DNA of 64,000 nucleotides from Opitutia bacterium (lineage in GTDB: Bacteria; Verrucomicrobiota; Verrucomicrobiia; Opitutales; UBA953): assembly GCA_947453335.1 (NCBI GenBank), contig CANGFP010000002.1, positions 276,510 to 340,509 of the forward strand. The letters are read 5' to 3'. Positions 56,627 to 64,000 of this stretch are shown here, piece after piece. The notes beneath the pieces are model-generated. The model had not been told where the DNA came from and searched no databases. It worked only from the letters and a program-made list of their open reading frames with translations. The number at the start of each line of letters is the position of its first letter. The stretch's first letter is position 1. The translations under genes and the position numbers were made by a program.

Positions 56627-57322
56627 CTACCGTCCGACCATGAGGAAGAAGACGAGCTCCCGCAGCCCGCCCGGCCAGAACGCCACGACGGGGGTCAGGA
56701 AGAGGTTCTCGACCTCCCACATCACCGTCCCGAAGCCCGGGAGGTTGATGAGGACGATGAGGATGATGAAGCTGTAGCGGCCCAGCGTGGTGAAGAACTC
56801 CAGGGAATAGACGCCGAGGCGGTAGAAGACCCGGGACCCGTCGAGCGGGGGAATGGGGATGAGGTTGAAGCATAGCAGGCCGATGTTCATCAACATGCCC
56901 AGCACGAGGAAGCGTCCGAGGTTGTGGGTCGAGGGGTCGGCGGGCGAGACGCCCATCGCGAAACCGACGACCGCCAGGAAAAGGCAGAGCAGCAGGTTCA
57001 TGGCCGGGCCGGCCAAGGTGATGAGGATGTCGTCGGTGCGGCGCGTCGCGGGGTTGGGCAGCGAGATCTGCACGGGCTTACCCCACCCGATGAGCCCGAA
57101 GCTGGGGCTGAAGAAGATCATGATGCCGGGTATGAGCAGCGTCCCGATGGGGTCCGCATGGGCCAAGGGATTGAGCGTCACGCGCCCCTGGAGACGCGGC
57201 AACGGGTCCCCCCGGAGGTCCGCCACCCAGGCATGCCCGAACTCGTGGAGGCCGATCGAGACGACCAGAAGGATGAGCTGCAGCAGCGACCAGCGCAGGT
57301 GGTCGGGAGAGAAGACGTCCAT
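56627..57322 (-). CDS. Site-2 protease / M50 family rhomboid-like membrane metalloprotease
   Basis: VVSIGLHEFGHAWVADLRGDPLPRLQGRVTLNPLAHADPIGTLLIPG; NLIPIPPLDGSRV. Confidence 0.92.
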   Translation of the reverse strand: MDVFSPDHLRWSLLQLILLVVSIGLHEFGHAWVADLRGDPLPRLQGRVTLNPLAHADPIGTLLIPGIMIFFSPSFGLIGWGKPVQISLPNPATRRTDDILITLAGPAMNLLLCLFLAVVGFAMGVSPADPSTHNLGRFLVLGMLMNIGLLCFNLIPIPPLDGSRVFYRLGVYSLEFFTTLGRYSFIILIVLINLPGFGTVMWEVENLFLTPVVAFWPGGLRELVFFLMVGR

Positions 57323-57323
57323 G

Positions 57324-57536
57324 TCAGTTCGCTCCGCAGGATCCCGGGGCCTTTCCGCAGCCGCAGGAGCCGCTGTGGACGTGGTCGGACTTCAGCCCCT
57401 TGACCGCGACGAGCGCGAGCTGCTTCTCGACCTGCTCCGAACCGCAATGGGTGCAGGCAGGCTTTTCCTTGGAGGAACGGACCAGCAACTCGAAGTCTTT
57501 GCCGCAGGCGGCGCAATGGAAGTCAAAGAGGGGCAT
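57324..57536 (-). CDS. FmdB-type zinc ribbon protein
   Basis: MPLFDFHCAACGKDFELLVRSSKEKPACTHCGSEQVEKQL. Confidence 0.9.
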   Translation of the reverse strand: MPLFDFHCAACGKDFELLVRSSKEKPACTHCGSEQVEKQLALVAVKGLKSDHVHSGSCGCGKAPGSCGAN

Positions 57537-57645
57537 GACGTGGCTTTGTTGATAGACGCCCCGGCCGCGCTGCCAATCCGAAAGACCCCGCGACGGGATA
57601 CGCCTTGAGGGGGCGCCGAAGCGCGGTTAGGGTCGAAAGGTCGCC

Positions 57646-58308
57646 ATGCCTTCCTCCGCCCGCATCCGCCTGGCCCAACGCCGCGGCCTGCCGCTCGCGC
57701 AGGCCAAGCTGCTCGCCAGGCTGACGACGCCGCGGAAGATCCAGGACTTCCTCGCGGCGCTGCCGCAGAACTTCGAACCCGAAGGCGACACGGCCCGCTC
57801 CGTGCAGGCGGCGCTCGCCGCCAACGCCGCCCACTGCATCGAAGGCGCGATGATCGCGGCCTTCGCGCTCTGGCTCCAAGGCCACCCGCCGCTGCTCATC
57901 GACCTCTCCGCGCACCAGGACATGGACCATGTCATCGCGCCTTTCCGGGTCGGCGGCCGCTGGGGCGCGATCTCCAAGACGAACTACGTCTGCCTGCGCT
58001 GGCGCGACCCCATCTACCGCAGCGTCCGCGAGCTGGTGATGTCGTACTTCCACGAGTACGCCAAGGGACCGCGCAAGACCCTGCGCAGCTATTCGCGGCC
58101 GTTCGACCTCCGTCGCCTGCCCGCGGAGAAATGGGTCAACAACCCGGAACAGTGCTGGGAGGTCGCGGACCGCATCACGGCCGCGCGGCATTACGACGTG
58201 GTCACCCCCGCGCAGGCGAAGGCCCTGCGGCCGCGCGACCCCGTCGAGGTCGCTTCGGACCGCGTGACGGCGTTCCCCATCCCGGCCTGGAAGAAGCAAC
58301 GGCTCTGA
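57646..58308 (+). CDS. Conserved hypothetical protein (220 aa)
   Basis: Uninterrupted ORF in an isolated + strand slot, QGHPPLLIDLSAHQDMDHVIAPFRVGGRWGAISKTNYVCLRWRDPIYRSVRELVMSYFHEY. Confidence 0.75.
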   Translation: MPSSARIRLAQRRGLPLAQAKLLARLTTPRKIQDFLAALPQNFEPEGDTARSVQAALAANAAHCIEGAMIAAFALWLQGHPPLLIDLSAHQDMDHVIAPFRVGGRWGAISKTNYVCLRWRDPIYRSVRELVMSYFHEYAKGPRKTLRSYSRPFDLRRLPAEKWVNNPEQCWEVADRITAARHYDVVTPAQAKALRPRDPVEVASDRVTAFPIPAWKKQRL

Positions 58309-58311
58309 GGC

Positions 58312-59040
58312 TCAGCGGCGGCCGTCGTACCAGAGGTGGCAGGCCTGCGGATCCTTCGCCGCGCGGCCGGCGCTGAGGAACATCCGCCCGAAGAAGCGCA
58401 CCGACTCGGTGAACGTGTAGAGCTTCAGCTTGCGCGAAGACGTCGCCAAGGGGTGCGCCGCGAGCACGCGGAAGCGGAGGCGACGCTCCCGCGCGATCCG
58501 GTGCAGGCGACGGCTGAGGAAGACCTCCTCGCCCGCGTAGAACTCCGTGCCGAAGCCGCCCGCGGCCCGGAAGGCCGACGCCTCGACCCAGACGCAGGAG
58601 CCGGCGGCCCAGCGCGCGACGCGGCTGACGAGGTTCCAGCACCCGCAGAAGAAACGCGCGAAGAACGGCGTCCCTGGTTCCAGCTGGACGGTGCTGCCGC
58701 CCCCGAGGCAGCGTCCGGAAGCGATATGGTCGGCGATGTCGGCGAAGAGCTCGGCGGACGGCAGGGAATCGGCGTCGACGAAGATGAACCAGTCGCCCGT
58801 GGCGACGCGGGCGCCGGCGTCGCGGGCGCGTCCGATCTGGTTGACCGGCTCGAACACGACCGTGGCGCCGGCGGCCCGGGCGACCTCGGCCGTACGGTCG
58901 GTGGAGTTGTTGTCGCAGACGACGACTTCATGCGCCCACCCCCGAGCGGCGAAGGCGACCGAGGCTCGAGCTACCGCCGCCAACGTCAGCGGCAGCAGCT
59001 TCTCCTCGTTGAAGGCCGGGATGACGACCGAGACGCGCAT
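58312..59040 (-). CDS. Glycosyltransferase family 2
   Basis: MRVSVVIPAFNEEKLLPLTLAAVARAS; VVCDNNSTDRTAEVARAAGA; FIFVDADS. Confidence 0.92.
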   Translation of the reverse strand: MRVSVVIPAFNEEKLLPLTLAAVARASVAFAARGWAHEVVVCDNNSTDRTAEVARAAGATVVFEPVNQIGRARDAGARVATGDWFIFVDADSLPSAELFADIADHIASGRCLGGGSTVQLEPGTPFFARFFCGCWNLVSRVARWAAGSCVWVEASAFRAAGGFGTEFYAGEEVFLSRRLHRIARERRLRFRVLAAHPLATSSRKLKLYTFTESVRFFGRMFLSAGRAAKDPQACHLWYDGRR

Positions 59041-59061
59041 CAGCGAGCCGGGCGCGGACGC

Positions 59062-60024
59062 TCAGCGGGCCGCCTCGAAGGCGCAGGCGGCGGCGCCGAC
59101 GACGCCGACGTTGCCGCCGAGTGCCGCCGGCACGATCGAACAGACGGCCGCGAGGCGCGGGAAGGCGTAGCTGTTGGCCTTCGCGCGCATCGGCACGAAG
59201 AGCGCGTCGCCGGCGGCGGTCACGCCGCCGCCCACGACGATGACGTCGGGGTTGAAGGTGTTGATCACCGCGCCGAGGCCGCGGCCGAGGTAATCGATGG
59301 ACTGCTCCCAGATCTCGACGGCGAGCGGGTCCTTCTGCGCCATGGCCTGGAAGAGGTGATGGGTCGTGACCTGGTCGATGCTCCCGGCGAAACCGGTGAT
59401 GGTGGACGCGCGCCCGGCGGAGAGCGCCTCTCGGGTCCGACGGGCGATGGCCGTGCCCGAGGCGTAGGCCTCCCAGCAACCGTGGTTGCCGCAGCCGCAA
59501 CGGGGGCCGTCCATCGTGAGCGGGATATGTCCGAGCTCCGCGGCGTTGCCGTTCGCGCCGCGCATCAGGCGACCGTCGATGACGGCGCCGCCGCCGATGC
59601 CGGTGGAGATGGTGATGTAGACGACGTTCTTCTTCCCCTTGCCGGCGCCGAAGAGGTACTCGCCGAGCGCGGCGGCGTTGCAGTCGTTGTCGATGCGCGC
59701 AGGCAGGCCGCCGAACGACCGGCTGAGTTCGCCTTCGATGGGGTAGCCGGTCCAGCCGGGAAGGTTCGGCGAACCATCCACGCAACCGCGACCGGTGTCG
59801 AGCGGCCCCGGGGAAGCGATGCCGATCGCGCACAGGTCCGCAGGCGCGAGCTTAAGGTCGGCGAGCAGCTGGTGCGCGGCGGCCGCGACGCGGGACACCG
59901 CCTGGGCGGCGCCTTTCTCGGCCAAGGTCTCGACCCGACCGGAACCGAGGACGGTGCCGTCTTCGGCGACGACGCCGAAGGCGAATTTCGTGCCACCCAA
60001 GTCGAAAGCGAGGACCTTGCGCAT
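59062..60024 (-). CDS. ROK family sugar kinase (glucokinase-like)
   Basis: MRKVLAFDLGGTKFAFGVV; zinc motif GPRCGCGNHGCWEAYASG. Confidence 0.92.
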   Translation of the reverse strand: MRKVLAFDLGGTKFAFGVVAEDGTVLGSGRVETLAEKGAAQAVSRVAAAAHQLLADLKLAPADLCAIGIASPGPLDTGRGCVDGSPNLPGWTGYPIEGELSRSFGGLPARIDNDCNAAALGEYLFGAGKGKKNVVYITISTGIGGGAVIDGRLMRGANGNAAELGHIPLTMDGPRCGCGNHGCWEAYASGTAIARRTREALSAGRASTITGFAGSIDQVTTHHLFQAMAQKDPLAVEIWEQSIDYLGRGLGAVINTFNPDVIVVGGGVTAAGDALFVPMRAKANSYAFPRLAAVCSIVPAALGGNVGVVGAAACAFEAAR

Positions 60025-60039
60025 GCCCCCATTAGGGGC

Positions 60040-60441
60040 CTAATCGCGGGCAGGTCGAGCAAAGTCATCCTGCAGACGGACCACGTCCGTCAGGTCGGGC
60101 GTCGATACCTCGAGCAGGACTGAATCGACCACGGCGGCGAAGCGATGGATCGTGCGGACGGGGATGTGCAGGGCCTGCCCGGGTTCCCAGACGAACTCGT
60201 GTTCCGGCCCCACCGCGGCGGTCGCATGCGTCTCCGTGGCGGCCAAAGGACGGTAGGTGACTCGCACGCGACCCGACAGGAGATACAGGGTCTCCGTCTT
60301 GCGCTCGTGATACTGGAGGCTGAGGCGCTTGCCTGCGGTGACTTCGAGGATCTTGCCGGCGTAAGCGGACTGATCGGCGTACCAAACCTCGCGTCCCCAA
60401 GGTTTCGGGACGATCTTCGGCGACTGGAAGGGAGCAGGCAT
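60040..60441 (-). CDS. Cupin / type II mannose-6-phosphate isomerase-like protein
   Basis: KPWGREVWYADQSAYAGKILEVTAGKRLSLQYHERKTETLYLLSGRVRV; HIPVRTIHRF. Confidence 0.85.
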   Translation of the reverse strand: MPAPFQSPKIVPKPWGREVWYADQSAYAGKILEVTAGKRLSLQYHERKTETLYLLSGRVRVTYRPLAATETHATAAVGPEHEFVWEPGQALHIPVRTIHRFAAVVDSVLLEVSTPDLTDVVRLQDDFARPARD

Positions 60442-60471
60442 CCTGATAACCTTATGAAGCAGAAGGGAAAG

Positions 60472-61176
60472 TCAGCCAAGCAAATCCCCCAGGAAGTCGG
60501 GCTGGTCCATCGACCCGCGCAAGGGTTCCACCAGATGCGGGGTGTCGACGCCCGCGCGGTTGACGTCCGCCGACACGCGATGGAGGGCGAGCGTGCGGTC
60601 CGGAGCGGTCGCGACGAAACGAGCGAATTCGGCGGGCTCCAGCGGACGTTCGGCGAGCCAATCCGCGCGTAGCGCGGGCGGCAGGAGGACGGGCATACGT
60701 GAGTGCACCTCGGCTGCCTCGCGGTTCGGCGCGACGGTGAGGAGGCAGAGCGAACGGCGCGGCGCACCACCGGGCACGACCTGCAAGGACCAGAGGCCGG
60801 CGAAAGCCAACGGCCCGCCATCGGCGGCCTTGAAATAATAGGGGAGCTTCAGGCGCCCTTCCGTCTTCCACTCGAAGTAGCCGTCGACCGGGACCAGGCA
60901 ACGACGCAGGCGCGCGGCATCGCGGAAGGTGGGTTTTTCGAAGATGCCCTCGACGCGGGCGTTGACGTGCCCGGTCTCGCCCGGCTCAGGCGCGGCCCAA
61001 GCCGGCGTGAAGCCCCAGGGCAAGGGTTCCGTCAGGAGTCGGCCCTGTTCCCGCCGGACGGCGATGAGCGGCGTCCCGGGCGAGATGTTATGGCGCGGCG
61101 GGGCGGACACCTCCGGGGCCCCGAGGCTCCGGACGATCTCCGTCCAGCGCGAGAACTGCGTGACGCGACCGCACAT
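60472..61176 (-). CDS. SOS response-associated peptidase (YedK/HMCES family)
   Basis: MCGRVTQFS; ARVEGIFEKPTFRDAARLRRCLVPVDGYFEWK; MPVLLPPALRADWL. Confidence 0.95.
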   Translation of the reverse strand: MCGRVTQFSRWTEIVRSLGAPEVSAPPRHNISPGTPLIAVRREQGRLLTEPLPWGFTPAWAAPEPGETGHVNARVEGIFEKPTFRDAARLRRCLVPVDGYFEWKTEGRLKLPYYFKAADGGPLAFAGLWSLQVVPGGAPRRSLCLLTVAPNREAAEVHSRMPVLLPPALRADWLAERPLEPAEFARFVATAPDRTLALHRVSADVNRAGVDTPHLVEPLRGSMDQPDFLGDLLG

Positions 61177-61180
61177 CGAT

Positions 61181-61384
61181 CTACCAATGCGGCGGCCGTT
61201 CGTCGGCGGGGGGGCCGGAGTCGGCCTCGTTGGCCTGCGCGGTCACCTTCGCCTCGGTCCGCGCAAGACGCGCCGACAAGGCGGCGACTTCCTTGGAGAG
61301 CTCCAGGAAGGCTCGGTCCTGCTGTTCGATATGACGCTGGAGGAAGGCGATCTTCTCCTCGAGGTCCTGGCGGCGGTCGGTCAT
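61181..61384 (-). CDS. slyX: SlyX family protein
   Basis: 67-aa coiled coil LEEKIAFLQRHIEQQDRAFLELSKEVAALSARL...PADERPPHW. Confidence 0.8.
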   Translation of the reverse strand: MTDRRQDLEEKIAFLQRHIEQQDRAFLELSKEVAALSARLARTEAKVTAQANEADSGPPADERPPHW

Positions 61385-61424
61385 GCCCGCAGGTTTGCCG
61401 AGCTAGGCTCGGCCTGCAAGCCCC

Positions 61425-62609
61425 TCATGCTCCGCAATCCTTTTTGGCCGCGGCGAAGGCGGCCAAGGCCTGGTCCAGTTCGGCGCGGGTATGGGCCGCG
61501 GAGATCTGGGTGCGGATGCGGGCCTTGCCCTGCGGCACGACCGGGAAGAAGAACCCGACGGCGTAGACGCCATGGTCGAGGAGCGCGGCCGCGAACTTCT
61601 GGGCCAGCACCGCATCGCCGAGCATGACCGGCACGATCGGGTGCTCACCGGGCGGCAGCGTGAGGCCAAGGCCCGCCAGGCCTTTCCGCCAATAGGCGGC
61701 GTTGTCCATGAGGCGGTCGCGCAGCTCGGTCGATTCGCGCAGGAACTGCAGGACCGCCAAGGTCGTCGCCGCGATGACCGGCGCGAGCGAGTTCGAGAAA
61801 AGGTAGGTACGGCTCTGTTGGCGCAGGATGTCGATGACCTCCTTGCGGCCCGACGTGTACCCTCCGCTGGCGCCGCCCAAGGCCTTGCCCAGCGTGCCCG
61901 TGATGATGTCGACCCGGCCGACGCAGCCGCGGTGCTCATGCGTACCGCGGCCCGTCTTCCCGAGGAAGCCGACGCCATGGGAGTCGTCCATCATGACCAC
62001 CGCGCCGTGCTTGTCGGCGAGGTCGCAGACCTCCGCGAGCGGCGCGATCGTGCCGTCCATCGAGAAGACCCCGTCGGTCGCGATGAGCTTCACGCGCGCG
62101 CCCTTGGCTTCGACCAGCTTCGCCTCCAGGTCGGCGAGGTCGCAGTTCGCGTAGCGCAGGCGTTGCGCCTTGCAGAGACGGATGCCGTCGATGATCGACG
62201 CATGGTTGAGCGCGTCGGAGATGACGGCGTCCTCGGGCCCGAGGATCGTCTCGAAAAGCCCGCCGTTGGCGTCCCAACAGGAGGAATAGAGGATGGTGTC
62301 CTCCGTGCCGAGGAAGGCGCTGATGGCTTCCTCCAGCTCGCGGTGGATGGTCTGCGTGCCGCAGATGAAGCGGACGGACGCCAGACCGTACCCCCAGCGT
62401 TCGAGCGCGGCGGCCGCGGCGGCCTTCACGCGCGGATGGTCGGCGAGGCCGAGGTAGTTGTTCGCGCAGAGGTTCAGCAGCTCGCGGCCGTCCTTGAGCC
62501 GGACGCGCGAACCTTGGGCGGAGGCGATGAGCCGTTCCTGCTTGAAGAGCCCTTGCGCGCGGACGTCGGCGAGACGCTGCTGGAGGATGCCTTGGAGGGA
62601 GCCGTACAT
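61425..62609 (-). CDS. kbl: Glycine C-acetyltransferase
   Basis: [71 protein letters not shown]. Confidence 0.95.
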   Translation of the reverse strand: MYGSLQGILQQRLADVRAQGLFKQERLIASAQGSRVRLKDGRELLNLCANNYLGLADHPRVKAAAAAALERWGYGLASVRFICGTQTIHRELEEAISAFLGTEDTILYSSCWDANGGLFETILGPEDAVISDALNHASIIDGIRLCKAQRLRYANCDLADLEAKLVEAKGARVKLIATDGVFSMDGTIAPLAEVCDLADKHGAVVMMDDSHGVGFLGKTGRGTHEHRGCVGRVDIITGTLGKALGGASGGYTSGRKEVIDILRQQSRTYLFSNSLAPVIAATTLAVLQFLRESTELRDRLMDNAAYWRKGLAGLGLTLPPGEHPIVPVMLGDAVLAQKFAAALLDHGVYAVGFFFPVVPQGKARIRTQISAAHTRAELDQALAAFAAAKKDCGA

Positions 62610-62614
62610 GGGAG

Positions 62615-63646
62615 TCAGATTTGCGTCCAGTCGAGGACGACCTTGCCGGACTGCCCGGAGAGCATCGCCTCGAAGCCTTGGCGGAAGTCGCGCGCCGGCA
62701 GGCGATGGGTGATGGCGGGGGCGATGTCCATGCCGGACTGCAGCAGCGCGATCATCTTGTACCAGGTCTCGTACATCTCGCGGCCGTAGATGCCCTTGAT
62801 GTGGAGCCCGCGGAAGATGACCTTGTTCCAGTCGACGGCGGCCTTGCCGGGGATGATGCCGAGGAGCGCGACGCGGCCGCCGCAGGCCATGTTGTCGAGG
62901 ATCTGCTCGAGCGCGCGGGCATTGCCCGACATCTCGAAGGCGACGTCGAAACCTTCGGTCATGCCCAGTTCGCGCTGGACCTCCTGCAGGCTCTCCTTGG
63001 AGACGTCGACGGCGCGGGTCGGGCCCAGCTTGCGGGCCAGCTCGAGGCGCCAAGGATTGACGTCGGTGACGATGACCTTGCGCGCGCCGGCGGCCTTCGC
63101 GATGGCGATGGCCATGATGCCGATCGGACCGGCTCCGGTGATGAGCACGTCCTCGCCGACGAGGTCGAACGAGAGGGCCGTGTGCACGGCGTTGCCGAGC
63201 GGGTCGAAGATGGCGGCGACGTCGTCGGGGATGTCGTCGGGGATCGGCACGACGTTCTCCATCGGCAAGGACAGCAGTTCCGCGAACGCGCCGGGGCGGT
63301 GGATGCCGACGCCGAGCGTATGCGCGCAGAGATGGCGGCGGCCGGCGCGGCAGTTGCGGCAATGGCCGCAGACGATGTGGCCCTCGCCCGAGACGCGCTG
63401 GCCCTTGCGGAGGTGCGTCACCTCGCGGCCGAAGTCCTCGACCACGCCGACGTATTCATGTCCGACGGTGAGCCCGAGCGGAACGGTCTGCGCGGCCCAT
63501 TCGTCCCATTTCCAGATATGCACATCGGTGCCGCAGATCGCGGCCTTGCGGATGCGGATGAGCACGTCGCGGTCGCCGATGGTCGGCGTAGGGACTTCGG
63601 CGAGCCACAGACCTTCGCGGCCTTCTTTCTTGATCAACGCTTTCAT
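62615..63646 (-). CDS. tdh: L-threonine 3-dehydrogenase
   Basis: [69 protein letters not shown]. Confidence 0.95.
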   Translation of the reverse strand: MKALIKKEGREGLWLAEVPTPTIGDRDVLIRIRKAAICGTDVHIWKWDEWAAQTVPLGLTVGHEYVGVVEDFGREVTHLRKGQRVSGEGHIVCGHCRNCRAGRRHLCAHTLGVGIHRPGAFAELLSLPMENVVPIPDDIPDDVAAIFDPLGNAVHTALSFDLVGEDVLITGAGPIGIMAIAIAKAAGARKVIVTDVNPWRLELARKLGPTRAVDVSKESLQEVQRELGMTEGFDVAFEMSGNARALEQILDNMACGGRVALLGIIPGKAAVDWNKVIFRGLHIKGIYGREMYETWYKMIALLQSGMDIAPAITHRLPARDFRQGFEAMLSGQSGKVVLDWTQI

Positions 63647-63752
63647 CGACGAGGAACGAAGATACCCGCCGGTGGCTGACTGGAAAGGAAATGCCTGAAC
63701 TAGGGGGAATTTTTTGTTGAGCGGGGTCGGTCAATTCGACATCTATATGCTC

Positions 63753-64000
63753 ATGTCCAATCCCCAGGACCAATCGCCGTCTTCACCTATGCCTGAAGGA
63801 CAGAATCCTCCTGCGCCTGAGGTCCTGCCGGTCGTCGAGGCAGGCGACGAAGAGACGTTGGGGCAGAAGCGCGCGAAGAAGACGTTCTGGCAGAAGTTCG
63901 GCGGCGAGGGCTTCATGGTCTCGGTCGCCATCCACGTGGTCCTGGTGATCATCGCGGCGTTCCTCATCATCTCCGTGACGAAGGACTCGGCCAAGAAGGA
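63753..64000 (+). CDS. N-terminus of a membrane-anchored protein (continues off the right edge)
   Basis: MSNPQDQSPSSPMPEGQNPPAPEVLPVVEAGDEETLGQKRAKKTFWQKFGGEGFMVSVAIHVVLVIIAAFLIISVTKDSAKK; open to window end. Confidence 0.6.
   Translation, partial: MSNPQDQSPSSPMPEGQNPPAPEVLPVVEAGDEETLGQKRAKKTFWQKFGGEGFMVSVAIHVVLVIIAAFLIISVTKDSAKK

Noticed and set aside
63690-63752. Sigma70 promoter for the right-edge gene
   Set aside because: No -35/-10 pair with acceptable spacing could be supported

Overview
High-GC bacterial window. Gene content and autotransporter style suggest Verrucomicrobia/Opitutae, but that is an inference. Four blocks are visible. (A) ~1-28.3 kb: an almost gap-free run of minus-strand genes forming a Wzx/Wzy-type exopolysaccharide/O-antigen locus. 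It holds glycosyltransferases, flippase, polymerase/ligase, WecB/WecC, heparinase, bi-domain oxidoreductase, KdsD/KdsB, Gmd/Fcl, an EpsI-like protein, an AsnB amidotransferase, and an embedded acyl-activation set (two ACP-like proteins, KAS III, AMP-ligase, SDR). It is headed by a GbsR/MarR-type regulator and a leader with an ops/JUMPstart-like motif. (B) 29.1-30.6 kb: a frameshifted Gfo/Idh oxidoreductase and tRNA-Glu. (C) 30.6-47.3 kb: two giant tandem autotransporters (2325 and 2688 aa), a 58-aa membrane protein, an orphan OmpR-type response regulator and a glutaredoxin. (D) 47.3-64 kb: mostly housekeeping genes (aminotransferase, Lgt, CorC-like, PabB/PabC, M24 peptidase, two tRNA-Gly, HNH, a split RodZ-like gene, M50 protease, ROK kinase, YedK, Kbl/Tdh). 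Most interesting: the orphan regulator/autotransporter locus with an 11-bp-period direct repeat at the promoter, the acyl-modification set plus ops-like leader in the polysaccharide operon, and two apparent single-nucleotide frameshifts (Gfo/Idh and RodZ). No CRISPR array, transposase or prophage was recognised. All family calls are from reading sequence motifs; no database search was run.
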